The notes below the pieces were generated by a model that saw only the letters and a program-made list of their open reading frames with translations, ran no database searches and had not been told where the DNA came from. A stretch of DNA of 64,000 nt from CAWGJC01 sp965276665. Lineage in GTDB: Bacteria; Pseudomonadota; Alphaproteobacteria; Acetobacterales; Acetobacteraceae. Every line of letters begins with the position of its first letter. The first letter of the stretch is position 1. Location of the stretch: assembly GCA_965276665.1 (NCBI GenBank), contig OZ255620.1:4092001-4156000 (forward strand). The letters are read 5' to 3'. Below, one piece after another: positions 42,008 through 49,526 of the stretch. A program made the translations under genes and the position numbers.

Positions 42008-43348
42008 TCAGGGGGTTTCGGCGAAGCGTTCCAGCCAATGGATCGTGTAATCGCCGTTCTGGAAATCCGGTGCGTCCATGATCCGCTGATGCAGCGGCAG
42101 CGTGGTGCGGATGCCGACCACGGCGAGCTCGTCGAGCGCGCGCCGCATCCGCGCGATCGCCTCGCGCCGGCCGGGCGCGTGGACGATCAGCTTGGCCACC
42201 ATGCTGTCGTAATAGGGCGACACCACCGAGCCCGAGTAGAGGGCCGAATCCACCCGCACGCCGAGGCCGCCCGGCGCATGGAAGGCGGTCACCAGCCCGG
42301 GCGAGGGTGCGAACGTCTCAGGGTCCTCGGCGGTGATCCGGCATTCGATCGCATGGCCGGAGAAGCGGATATCGGACTGTCCGTAGCCCAGCCGGTCGCC
42401 GGCGGCGATACGGATCTGCTCGGCCACCAGATCGATCCCGCACACCATCTCGGTCACCGGGTGCTCCACCTGCAGCCTTGTGTTCATCTCGATGAAGGAG
42501 AACTGCCCGTCCTGGTAGAGGAATTCGAGCGTGCCGGCGTTGCGGTAGCCGAGGCGCGAGAGGCCGCCGGTCACCACCTCGCCGAGCGCGTCCCTGGCCG
42601 CCGCGTCGAGCGCGGGGGAGCCGGCCTCCTCCACGAGCTTCTGATGCCGACGCTGCAGGCTGCAATCGCGCTCGCCGAGATGCACCACCGCGCCATGCGC
42701 ATCGGCCAGCACCTGCAGCTCGATATGGCGCGGCCGGTCGAGATATTTCTCGATATAGACCGCGTCGTCGCCGAACGCCGAACGCGCCTCGGCGCGGGCG
42801 ACCCGCCAGGCTTCCTCAAGGGAATCGGCGGCTTCCGCCACCTTCATCCCCCGCCCGCCCCCGCCCGCCGCCGCCTTGACCAGCACCGGATAGCCGATCT
42901 CGTTGGCCACGCGGCGCGCCGCGTCGAGATCGCCGACCGCGCCGTCCGAGCCCGGCACCAGCGGCACGCCGAGCGAAGCCATCGCCGCCTTGGCCGCGAT
43001 CTTGTCGCCCATCATGCGGATATGCGCGGGGGACGGGCCGATGAAGGTCATCCCGTGCGCCTCGACCATCTCGGCGAATCCGGCATTCTCGGAGAGGAAG
43101 CCGTAGCCCGGGTGGATCGCGTCCGCCGCCGTCACCGCCGCGGCGGAGAGCAGGGCGGGGATGTTGAGGTAGCTGTCGCGCGGCGGCGGCGGCCCGATGC
43201 ACACGCTCTCATCGGCGAGGCGGACATGCATCGCCTCCGCATCCGCGGTCGAGTGCACGGCGACGGTCGGGATGCCGAGCTCGCGGCAGGCGCGCTGGAT
43301 GCGGAGCGCGATCTCGCCCCGGTTGGCGATCAGGATTTTCTGGAACAC
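42008..43348 (-). CDS. accC: Acetyl-CoA carboxylase, biotin carboxylase subunit
   Basis: 446 residues. It carboxylates biotin on AccB using ATP and bicarbonate, the first half of malonyl-CoA formation for fatty acids. It has Ile-Ala-Asn-Arg-Gly-Glu-Ile-Ala near 7, the Gly-rich ATP loop Ala-Gly-Gly-Gly-Gly-Arg-Gly-Met near 163, Glu-Lys-Tyr-Leu near 205, and Glu-Met-Asn-Thr-Arg-Leu-Gln-Val-Glu-His near 288, the catalytic block. It begins 3 bases after the accB stop. Length and motifs match bacterial AccC; the long subunit of pyruvate carboxylase is excluded by size. Confidence 0.96.
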   Translation of the reverse strand: MFQKILIANRGEIALRIQRACRELGIPTVAVHSTADAEAMHVRLADESVCIGPPPPRDSYLNIPALLSAAAVTAADAIHPGYGFLSENAGFAEMVEAHGMTFIGPSPAHIRMMGDKIAAKAAMASLGVPLVPGSDGAVGDLDAARRVANEIGYPVLVKAAAGGGGRGMKVAEAADSLEEAWRVARAEARSAFGDDAVYIEKYLDRPRHIELQVLADAHGAVVHLGERDCSLQRRHQKLVEEAGSPALDAAARDALGEVVTGGLSRLGYRNAGTLEFLYQDGQFSFIEMNTRLQVEHPVTEMVCGIDLVAEQIRIAAGDRLGYGQSDIRFSGHAIECRITAEDPETFAPSPGLVTAFHAPGGLGVRVDSALYSGSVVSPYYDSMVAKLIVHAPGRREAIARMRRALDELAVVGIRTTLPLHQRIMDAPDFQNGDYTIHWLERFAETP

Positions 43349-43351
43349 GCG

Positions 43352-43801
43352 CTACTCGATGATCATCAGCGCTTCGCCGTATTCCACCGGCACGCCAGAG
43401 GCGGCCAGGATGCGGGCGACGGTGCCGGCTTTCGGCGCCTTGATCTGGTTGAAGGTCTTCATCGCCTCGATGAGCATCAGCGTCTGCCCGACGCTCACCG
43501 CCTGGCCGGCGGTGACGTAGGTGGGGGCGCCCGGTTCCGGCGCGAGGTAGGCGACGCCCACCATCGGGCTCAGCACCGCGCCCGGATGGCTCGCATCGTC
43601 GGGCGGCGCGGCGGCTTCGGTCGGCGCCGCGGGGAGGGTGGCCGGCGGGGGCGCCGCGGCGCTCTGCACGACAGGGGGCAGCGCCCGCACCACGCGGATC
43701 CGCGAATCCTTCTCGGCGATCTCGATCTCGGTGAGCCCGGTCTCCTGCAGGATGGTCGCGAGTTGCCGGATGCTCTCCGGATCGAACTGAATGCCTCTCA
43801 T
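43352..43801 (-). CDS. accB: Biotin carboxyl carrier protein of acetyl-CoA carboxylase
   Basis: 149 residues. An N-terminal helix region and an Ala/Pro-rich flexible linker (about 40-70) lead to the biotinyl domain, with the biotin-accepting lysine K115 in Glu-Ala-Met-Lys-Thr. The start ATG overlaps the aroQ stop (43798-43801). Together with accC it provides two of the carboxylase parts; accA and accD are not in the window. Confidence 0.95.
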   Translation of the reverse strand: MRGIQFDPESIRQLATILQETGLTEIEIAEKDSRIRVVRALPPVVQSAAAPPPATLPAAPTEAAAPPDDASHPGAVLSPMVGVAYLAPEPGAPTYVTAGQAVSVGQTLMLIEAMKTFNQIKAPKAGTVARILAASGVPVEYGEALMIIE

Positions 43802-44250
43802 GCCTCGCCCTCGCCGATCAGCCCGGCCATCGCGGTCAGCGCGAGCGCGTAGCCCTGCACGCCCAATCCGCAGATCACGCCGACCGCGACCTTCGACACA
43901 TAGGAATTGTGCCGGAATTCCTCCCGGCGATGGATGTTGGTGATGTGCACCTCGATCACCGGCAGCTCGCTGGCGAGCAACGCGTCCATCAGCGCGATCG
44001 AGGTGGTGGTGTAGCCGGCCGGGTTGATGACGATGCCGAGCGCCGTCTGCCGCGCCTCCTGCACCCAGGAGACGAGCTCCCCCTCGCCATTGGTCTGGCG
44101 GAAGTCGATCGCGAGGCCGAGCTGCTCGGCCGTCTCAGCGCAGAGCTGCTCGACATCGTCGAGCGTGTCGCGGCCGTAGATCTTCGGCTGGCGGAGACCG
44201 AGCATGTTCATGTTGGGGCCGTTCAGGACGGCAATGAGCGGAGGGGCCAT
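43798..44250 (-). CDS. aroQ: 3-dehydroquinate dehydratase, type II
   Basis: 150 residues. It dehydrates 3-dehydroquinate to 3-dehydroshikimate. The type II signature Leu-Asn-Gly-Pro-Asn-Met-Asn-Met-Leu-Gly-Leu-Arg is at residues 9-20, the catalytic Tyr in Ile-Tyr-Gly near 25, His-Thr-like segment Glu-Val-His-Ile-Thr-Asn near 100, and the C-terminus carries Val-Gly-Val-Ile-Cys-Gly-Leu-Gly. ATG 44250 was chosen since a longer frame (to 44286) adds non-family residues. The aroQ-accB-accC order is common in alphaproteobacteria. Confidence 0.95.
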   Translation of the reverse strand: MAPPLIAVLNGPNMNMLGLRQPKIYGRDTLDDVEQLCAETAEQLGLAIDFRQTNGEGELVSWVQEARQTALGIVINPAGYTTTSIALMDALLASELPVIEVHITNIHRREEFRHNSYVSKVAVGVICGLGVQGYALALTAMAGLIGEGEA

Positions 44251-44460
44251 CGCGGCCCCGTAGCATCTCCCTCCGCGTCGGTCCAATGAACCGAGACCGG
44301 ATTGGGTCCTCGACCCCGCCGGCGTCGGCGGCGGAACACGTTCACGCCATCTTTACGATTTTGCCCGGTAATTGATGCTGCCCAACGAGCCGTTTCAGTT
44401 ACATGACATTAGGTCTCAGCGGGCAGTGAATAGCTCCGCAATGCCTGGGAAGGATACACA

Positions 44461-44691
44461 ATGATGCAAGCGCCGCTCCGTCAGTTCGTGGTCCTGTTCG
44501 CGGACGACTCCGCCGTCTGGGCGAGTTCGCGCGACGCCGCCCTGGACCAGGCTTTGCAGGCCGAAGCGGTCGGGCGTCAGGTCAAGCTGATCCGCTGCGG
44601 CGGCCGGCTGCTTCTCGAAGGTCCCGCCCTCCGGGCCGCTCTCGCCTCCCGGGCGGGCGGCCCGACATCTGCGCGGGGCGCCGTGCACTGA
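44461..44691 (+). CDS. Small protein of unknown function
   Basis: 76 residues behind a good ribosome-binding site (GGAAGGA). The N-terminal half predicts beta strand-helix (Phe-Val-Val-Leu-Phe-Ala-Asp-Asp-Ser-Ala-Val-Trp-Ala) followed by a basic, Ala-rich stretch. No cysteine motif beyond a single Cys, no membrane segment. Two ATGs, at 44461 and 44464, are possible. It stands alone between the aroQ operon and the hydroxyacid dehydrogenase gene. Not recognised. Confidence 0.5.
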   Translation: MMQAPLRQFVVLFADDSAVWASSRDAALDQALQAEAVGRQVKLIRCGGRLLLEGPALRAALASRAGGPTSARGAVH

Positions 44692-44760
44692 CGCAGCCGG
44701 TCGACAATAAAAAGGCATTAAGAAGGAAAAGGCGGAAAGGAGCGGATCGCCGCCCGGCGC

Positions 44761-44807
44761 CCGGGGTGGTCGCCCCGGCCTCACGTATGCCGGGGCGACC
44801 ACCCCGG
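44761..44807. terminator. Perfect 19-bp hairpin after the hydroxyacid dehydrogenase gene
   Basis: CCGGGGTGGTCGCCCCGGC (44761-44779) and its exact reverse complement (44789-44807) flank a 9-base loop, ending 2 bases before the dehydrogenase stop. No T-run, but the very stable stem between two convergent genes suggests a bidirectional terminator or transcript-end barrier. Confidence 0.6.
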
Positions 44808-44809
44808 AC

Positions 44810-45772
44810 TCACTTGACCAGATTCGCCGGCACGCGGCCCTCCAGCACGGCGGCGATGCCGTCGAGCGCCAGCATTCCCATTGCTATCCGGGTCTCGAGC
44901 GCGTTGCTGCCGAGATGCGGGAGCAGGATCACGTTGTCGAGCCCGGCATAGCCGTGGTTGAGCTTCGGCTCGCCCTCGTAGACATCGAGCCCGGCGGCGC
45001 CCAGCCGCCCCGAGCGGAGCGCCGCGATCAGCGCCGCATCGTCCACCAGCGCGCCCCGCGCGGCGTTCACCACCACCGCCCCTTCCGGCAGCAGGCTGAT
45101 CCGCGTCTCGTTCAGCCAGTGATGGGTGTCGCCGCTGCCGGGCGCGTTGAGCGAGAGGATCTGCGATGCGGCCAGAAAGCTCGCATCGTCCTGGTGGAAG
45201 ATCGCGCCGGCCTCGAGCTCGGGCGGCAGGCGGCGCTGGTCGCGGTAATGCACCTCCATGTCGAAGCCCCGCGCCATCCGCGCGAGCTCGCGCCCGATCC
45301 GCCCCATGCCGAAAATTCCGAGCCGCCTGCCGGAGACCTGGATGCCGAGGAGCTGCGTCGGCGCCCATCCCGCCCATGTCCCGGAACGGACCAGCCGGTC
45401 GCCCTCGATCACGCGGCGGCCGGCGGCGAGAATGAGCAGCATGGCGAGCTCGGCGGTGGCGACCGAAAGCACGTCAGGCGTGTTCAGGACCGGGAGCTTG
45501 CGCTGCCGGGCAGCCGGCACGTCGATATGGTCGAAGCCGACGCTGAAGGTCGCGATGACCCGAACCGTACTAGGCAGCGCCGCGATCGTTGCCGCGTCGA
45601 GCTGTTCCGCCGGAGTGCAGAGCAACGCCGCGGCGCCCTCGCTAAGCCGGAGGATATCGACGCTTTCCACCGGATGGTCGTCGGCACTCAGCCGCGCGTC
45701 GTATTCCTGCGCGGCACGCGCCTCCACCGCCTCCGGCAGCCTGCGCGTCACCGCCAGAACCGGTTTCGCCAT
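44810..45772 (-). CDS. D-isomer 2-hydroxyacid dehydrogenase (glyoxylate/hydroxypyruvate reductase-like)
   Basis: 320 residues. The NAD(P) fold has Gly-Met-Gly-Arg-Ile-Gly near 156, with Arg/Gln at the following sheet end, and the catalytic set is Arg near 240 in Asn-Ala-Ala-Arg-Gly, Glu near 269 in Tyr-Glu-Gly-Glu-Pro, and His in Pro-His-Leu-Gly-Ser near 287. The Pro-His-Leu-Gly-Ser form is found in glyoxylate/glycerate reductases, so reduction of glyoxylate or hydroxypyruvate is likely. The serA-type extra domains are absent. It is monocistronic. Confidence 0.9.
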   Translation of the reverse strand: MAKPVLAVTRRLPEAVEARAAQEYDARLSADDHPVESVDILRLSEGAAALLCTPAEQLDAATIAALPSTVRVIATFSVGFDHIDVPAARQRKLPVLNTPDVLSVATAELAMLLILAAGRRVIEGDRLVRSGTWAGWAPTQLLGIQVSGRRLGIFGMGRIGRELARMARGFDMEVHYRDQRRLPPELEAGAIFHQDDASFLAASQILSLNAPGSGDTHHWLNETRISLLPEGAVVVNAARGALVDDAALIAALRSGRLGAAGLDVYEGEPKLNHGYAGLDNVILLPHLGSNALETRIAMGMLALDGIAAVLEGRVPANLVK

Positions 45773-45855
45773 CGTTATCCTCCCCCGACCTCACAATCCC
45801 GATAGCGCGGCGCGGCGGATCAGGCCAGGGTGGCCTTGCCGGCACAAAGGCGAGG

Positions 45856-46566
45856 TCAGGCGTGGCCGGCGGTCTGCGAGAGGAGAAGCGGATCGATCCG
45901 GAGCGTGGCGAGCGCGCGCCGCCATTTGGTGTCGTGGTTGGCGTCGAACACCAGTGTTTCGTTGGCGGGAACGGACAGCCAGGCGTTCTGCTGGAACTCA
46001 TCGTCGAGCTGCCCCGGCCCCCAGCCGGCATAGCCGAGCGCCAGCATGCATTCGCGCGGTCCGCCGCCAGTCGCGATCGCCTTCAGGATGTCGAGGCTGG
46101 CGGTGAGCGCCAGGCCTTCATCCACCTGCAAGCTGCCATCTCCGGTCCAATCCGAGGTGTGGAGGACGAAGCCGCGCGCATTGTCGACGGGGCCCCCCTG
46201 GCAGAGCCGGATGCGCCGTGCCGGCGGCACCGGCGCGATGTCGAGCTGGCGCAGCAGGTCATCGAAGCTTGGCGTCTCGAGCGGACGGTTGATCACGATC
46301 CCCATCGCGCCCTCCTTGGTGTGGGCGCAGACATAGATCACGCTTTGCGAGAACGGAGATTCCGACAGGCCGGGCATGGCGATCAGCAGCTTGCCGGTGA
46401 GGAATCCCTCGCCGGTGGCCTCCGCCGCGGTCGCTGCGGCCGCTTTGCGGGGGCGGCGGACGCGTGGCTTGGTGATCTTCTCGCCGGCTTCGCCAGGAGA
46501 ATTTTGGGAATTTTCAGCCGCGCCCTTCCGGGGGCGTCGCTTCGGGCGGGATTCGGGAGGAGTCAT
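45856..46566 (-). CDS. YqgE/AlgH family protein
   Basis: 236 residues. The family core starts near 60 with Leu-Thr-Gly-Lys-Leu-Leu-Ile-Ala-Met-Pro and continues with Val-Ile-Tyr-Val-Cys-Ala-His near 80, Ala-Met-Gly-Ile-Val-Ile-Asn-Arg-Pro near 92, Gly-Gly-Pro-Val near 126 and Gly-Tyr-Ala-Gly-Trp-Gly-Pro-Gly-Gln-Leu near 182. A basic, Lys/Arg/Pro-rich N-terminal extension of about 55 residues precedes it; ATG 46566 is the first start that gives it. Role unknown in the family; AlgH was linked to alginate regulation in Pseudomonas. Confidence 0.9.
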   Translation of the reverse strand: MTPPESRPKRRPRKGAAENSQNSPGEAGEKITKPRVRRPRKAAAATAAEATGEGFLTGKLLIAMPGLSESPFSQSVIYVCAHTKEGAMGIVINRPLETPSFDDLLRQLDIAPVPPARRIRLCQGGPVDNARGFVLHTSDWTGDGSLQVDEGLALTASLDILKAIATGGGPRECMLALGYAGWGPGQLDDEFQQNAWLSVPANETLVFDANHDTKWRRALATLRIDPLLLSQTAGHA

Positions 46567-46682
46567 AGCTGCAATCTTGGGCCATCCAAGGGCCGGTGCA
46601 AGCGTCACCGGAGTGGAGGTGACAGCATGGCGCGGGATGGCTACCAATTCTTCATCCTGCGGCAAACGAAAGGGCTCCGGCG

Positions 46683-47165
46683 ATGACGATCAAGGTCGGT
46701 GAGACGATTCCGACGATGAAGCTGATGATGGCGAGCCCTGAGGGTCCGAAGGAAGTCACCACGGACCAGCTCTTCAAGGGCAAGAAAGTGGTTCTGTTCG
46801 GCGTGCCGGGCGCCTTTACCCCGACCTGCAGCGCCAAGCACCTGCCGGGCTTCGTCGAGAACGCCGCGGCGTTCCGCGCGAAGGGCGTCGACACGGTCGC
46901 CTGCATCGCGGTGAACGATGCTTTCGTGATGAATGCCTGGGGCGCGCAGCAGGGCGTGGGCGAGAACGTGGCGATGCTGGCGGACGGCTCGGGCATGTTC
47001 ACCAAGGCGCTCGGGCTGGAGCTCGACCTGATGGGCCGCGGCATGGGGATGCGCAGCCAGCGCTTCGCGCTCGTGGCCGAGAACGGCAAGGTGACGCACC
47101 TCGCCGTCGAGCCGCCCGGCGGGTTTGAGGTGAGCAAGGCCGAGAGCGTGCTCGCCGCCATCTGA
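46683..47165 (+). CDS. Peroxiredoxin, Prx5-type
   Basis: 160 residues. The peroxidatic cysteine is C49 in Gly-Ala-Phe-Thr-Pro-Thr-Cys-Ser, with Lys-His-Leu-Pro-Gly-Phe after it, the Prx5-subfamily form. A further Cys in Val-Ala-Cys-Ile-Ala-Val lies near 73, as in 1-Cys Prx5 proteins, so recycling by glutathione/glutaredoxin is probable. It reduces hydrogen peroxide and alkyl peroxides in the cytosol. Monocistronic; the ATG follows a purine-rich stretch. Confidence 0.93.
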   Translation: MTIKVGETIPTMKLMMASPEGPKEVTTDQLFKGKKVVLFGVPGAFTPTCSAKHLPGFVENAAAFRAKGVDTVACIAVNDAFVMNAWGAQQGVGENVAMLADGSGMFTKALGLELDLMGRGMGMRSQRFALVAENGKVTHLAVEPPGGFEVSKAESVLAAI

Positions 47166-47194
47166 TCCCGAGCTCTTGCCGGGCGGGCACGGAC

Positions 47195-48097
47195 TCAGGC
47201 CAGCCGGTCGCCGCGGCCGGCCTCGCGCGCGAAGGTGTCGGCAATCGTGCCGGCGAGCACATCCGTTACCGGCTGCGCGGGGTCGCGCCCTTTCAGCAGC
47301 AAAATGCCGTAATCCGGCAGGTCCGGCATGCCGTCCTCGGCGCGGAGCGCGCGCAGCCCGGGCGGCAGCCAGGCGATGGTGGAGACGGTCACCGCCAGCC
47401 CGGCCAGCGCCGGGGCATGGGTTCCGACCTGCGAGCTCGACGTATAGGCGATGCGATACCGCCGCCCGGCGTTCTCCAGCGCCGCCAGCGCGGCGTTTCG
47501 CCATTGGCACTCCGGCTGCGACAGGGCGAGCGGCAAAGGGTCGCGCCGGTGCACCGCGCCGCGATCCGCGGCAATCCAGGCGAGCGGCCCGCGCCATAAC
47601 AAGGTGGTCGGCCAGCGCGCCGGTTCGCTCCCCTCCGAGCACAGGATGAGGTCGAGCTCGCCGTCGCGCAGCCGGGACACGAGCTCCAGGGACGAGGCGG
47701 AGAGCACGTCGACATCGACCGCCGGATGCGATTCGGCGAAGCGCGCCAGGATCGCCGGCAGGAAGCGGAGCGCGTAATCGTCGGGCGTGCCGAGCCGGAC
47801 GGTGCCGGAGACGGTGGGCGCGCGGAAGGTGCGCCAGATCTCGTCGTTGAGTGCCAGCAGCGCGCGCGCGCGGTCGAGCAGGAACTGCCCGTGCGGCGTG
47901 AGCTGCACCGCGCCGCCGCGTCCCCGCAGCAGCAGCCGCTGCCCGAGCGCCGCCTCCAGCCGCTGCACCTGCATCGAGACCGCCGACTGCGTGCGCCCGA
48001 CCAGCCGCGCTGCGCGGGTAAAGCTCCCCTCCTCGGCGATGAAGGCGAAAGCGCGCAGCAGATCGGGATCAAGGCCGGCGGGCAGGTTCATATCCAT
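47195..48097 (-). CDS. LysR family transcriptional regulator
   Basis: 300 residues from ATG 48097 (48091 also possible). The HTH near 10-60 reads Leu-Leu-Arg-Ala-Phe-Ala-Phe-Ile-Ala-Glu-Glu-Gly-Ser-Phe-Thr-Arg-Ala-Ala with Gln-Ser-Ala-Val-Ser-Met-Gln-Val next, and the periplasmic-binding-like effector domain begins near 90 (Val-Arg-Leu-Gly-Thr-Pro-Asp-Asp-Tyr). It is divergent from the DUF1127 gene and may regulate it; no metabolic neighbour reveals its ligand. Confidence 0.92.
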   Translation of the reverse strand: MDMNLPAGLDPDLLRAFAFIAEEGSFTRAARLVGRTQSAVSMQVQRLEAALGQRLLLRGRGGAVQLTPHGQFLLDRARALLALNDEIWRTFRAPTVSGTVRLGTPDDYALRFLPAILARFAESHPAVDVDVLSASSLELVSRLRDGELDLILCSEGSEPARWPTTLLWRGPLAWIAADRGAVHRRDPLPLALSQPECQWRNAALAALENAGRRYRIAYTSSSQVGTHAPALAGLAVTVSTIAWLPPGLRALRAEDGMPDLPDYGILLLKGRDPAQPVTDVLAGTIADTFAREAGRGDRLA

Positions 48098-48190
48098 CAA
48101 TCTTGCTGATGGCCGATATAAAATCAATTCGTTTTTCTTATTACGGCAGAAGCGCCATCTCAGGATCTAAGACGTTCAGGAGGATCCGAG

Positions 48191-48430
48191 ATGTCCGCAC
48201 ATCGCCACTCTCACGCGCATTCGCGCGCGTCTTTCGCGCTCCCGCAGAGGGCTGCGTTCGGCGGGCTGCATTCGCTCTGGGCGATGGTTCGCACCCGCCT
48301 CGCCAAGGTATCCTCGCGGCGGCGGTTGCGGAGCGCGGACCCGCGGCTCCTCGCCGATCTCGGCATCTCGCCGGCGCAGGCCGATTTCATCGCGGGGCGG
48401 GCGCCCTGGAAATCCGACCTGCCGCGATAG
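48191..48430 (+). CDS. DUF1127 family small protein
   Basis: 79 residues, basic. The C-terminal half carries the DUF1127 pattern: Arg-Arg-Arg-Leu-Arg-Ser-Ala-Asp-Pro-Arg-Leu-Leu-Ala-Asp-Leu-Gly-Ile-Ser near 42-60. An AGGAGG ribosome-binding site precedes the ATG. The N-terminus is His/Ser-rich. DUF1127 proteins in alphaproteobacteria bind RNA or act in phosphate and stress responses; in Rhodobacter a member is encoded beside CcsR sRNAs with CCUCCUCCC loops. A candidate sRNA of related design lies about 600 bases downstream (49032-49172) on the opposite strand. Confidence 0.88.
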   Translation: MSAHRHSHAHSRASFALPQRAAFGGLHSLWAMVRTRLAKVSSRRRLRSADPRLLADLGISPAQADFIAGRAPWKSDLPR

Positions 48431-48462
48431 GAGGCGATCGCCGGCCGCGCTATTCTGGGCGC

Positions 48463-48996
48463 ATGAGCCTCTATTGCAGGATCGCGCCGGGGCATCCGCT
48501 GCACGGCCCCTATCATGACGAGGAATACGGCTTCCCGCAGCGCGACGAGACGGTGCTGTTCGAACGTCTCTGCCTCGAGATTTTCCAGGCCGGCCTGTCC
48601 TGGGTTCTGGTGCTGAAGCGTCGACCGCTGCTGGCGGCGGCGTTCGCCGGGTTCAGCGTCGATCGCGTCGCCGGCTTCGACGAGGCGGATGTCGCCCGGG
48701 TGCTCGCCGATCCCGGCATCATCCGCAACCGCGCCAAGGTGGCGGCGGTGATCGCCAACGCGCGCATCGTGCAGGGCATGCGGGCGAGCGATGGCGGGTT
48801 CGCGGCCTGGCTGGACAAGCATCATCCCCGGCCGCTTGCGGAATGGATCTCCCTATTCCGCAAGAATTTCCGCTTCACCGGCCCGGAGGTCGTGCGGGAA
48901 TTTCTGCTCAGCACCGGCTACCTGCCCGGCGCGCATGCGGCCGACTGCCCGGTCAGCGCCCGCATCGCCGCCGCGCATCCGCCGTGGGCGCGCTGA
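48463..48996 (+). CDS. tag: DNA-3-methyladenine glycosylase I
   Basis: 177 residues. It excises 3-methyladenine from alkylated DNA. The sequence has Tyr-His-Asp-Glu-Glu-Tyr-Gly-Phe-Pro near 19, Phe-Glu-Arg-Leu-Cys-Leu-Glu near 37, Ala-Gly-Leu-Ser-Trp near 47 (substrate pocket), Asp-Pro-Gly-Ile-Ile-Arg-Asn-Arg-Ala-Lys near 84 and Tyr-Leu-Pro-Gly-Ala-His-Ala-Ala-Asp-Cys near 155. Cys5, His18 and the C-terminal His/Cys pair could form the zinc snap of Tag. ATG 48463 was chosen; its upstream sequence is only weakly SD-like. Confidence 0.9.
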   Translation: MSLYCRIAPGHPLHGPYHDEEYGFPQRDETVLFERLCLEIFQAGLSWVLVLKRRPLLAAAFAGFSVDRVAGFDEADVARVLADPGIIRNRAKVAAVIANARIVQGMRASDGGFAAWLDKHHPRPLAEWISLFRKNFRFTGPEVVREFLLSTGYLPGAHAADCPVSARIAAAHPPWAR

Positions 48997-49031
48997 GCGC
49001 ACACTGGGTTGGCCCTCAGGGCGGCCCGAGC

Positions 49032-49062
49032 AAAAAAAGGCGGCGCCCTTGCGGGTGCCGCC
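49032..49062 (-). terminator. Rho-independent terminator (minus strand) of the candidate sRNA
   Basis: GGCGGC-x-CCC pairs with GGG-x-GCCGCC (49039-49048 with 49053-49062), and on the minus strand the stem is followed by TTTTTTT. No annotated minus-strand gene ends here, so it implies an unannotated transcript. Confidence 0.75.
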
Positions 49063-49172
49063 AAGTTTAGGGAGGAAACGTCCAAGAAGCGGCACCGCCA
49101 AAGCAGCGCCGCACCGACAATCTGCTGCCTTGCGGTGCGGGATGCAAGCTTTTTTGTGCGCCGCAGCACAAA
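49032..49172 (-). ncRNA. Candidate small RNA with CCUCCC loop, terminator and upstream palindrome
   Basis: Between tag and the next gene, the minus strand shows, from upstream down: an inverted repeat TTTGTGC/GCACAAA (49153-49172) of operator type; a hairpin CCGCACCG/CGGTGCGG (49109-49140); a small stem GUUU/AAAC presenting CCUCCC in its loop (49065-49079); and a 10-bp GC-rich stem with TTGC-type loop followed by a seven-T run (terminator, 49032-49062). No open frame is supported on either strand. A transcript of about 110-130 bases with an exposed anti-Shine-Dalgarno loop is inferred, resembling the CcsR/cuckoo and alpha-r14 families by design, not by proven homology. Confidence 0.5.
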
Positions 49173-49292
49173 CAGGGATCACGGTCACGTGAGATGTGGA
49201 ACGCTTGCCGGCAAAGCCTGCGAGCACTGGAGTTTCCGTCCTTTGGGCCGTAACCAGACGGGCATGAACCGCACCGGCTTGAACCAGACGGC

Positions 49293-49502
49293 ATGATCAC
49301 CCGTGGCGACATCCTTCTCCTCGGAATCGCGGCCGGTGTCACCGGCGGGCTGATCGGCGGCATGATGCTCGGGATCGGCCTCGATCTCGTGGTCAACGGC
49401 CAGCCTCTCGGCCTGATCCTCGCGATCCCGGGCGGTCCCGCCTCGGCGCTGATCGGCTGGCTGATGGCGCGCAAGCTGGTGCGAAAACTCGATCAGGCGT
49501 GA
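49293..49502 (+). CDS. Small Gly-rich two-helix membrane protein
   Basis: 69 residues: hydrophobic helix Ile-Leu-Leu-Leu-Gly-Ile-Ala-Ala-Gly near 7-28 with Gly-Gly-Leu-Ile-Gly-Gly-Met-Met repeats, then a second helix (about 42-60), and a basic tail Arg-Lys-Leu-Val-Arg-Lys-Leu. The Gly-zipper pattern suggests helix packing or oligomerisation. ATG 49293 was chosen; the site upstream is weak. Unknown function. Confidence 0.55.
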   Translation: MITRGDILLLGIAAGVTGGLIGGMMLGIGLDLVVNGQPLGLILAIPGGPASALIGWLMARKLVRKLDQA

Positions 49503-49526
49503 GGCGGCGCGGCGGCCTGCGAAGAG

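Noticed and set aside
49067..49474. Minus-strand open frames over the candidate sRNA
   Set aside because: They are Cys/Arg-rich, lack ribosome-binding sites and match no family; the region is better explained by RNA structure.
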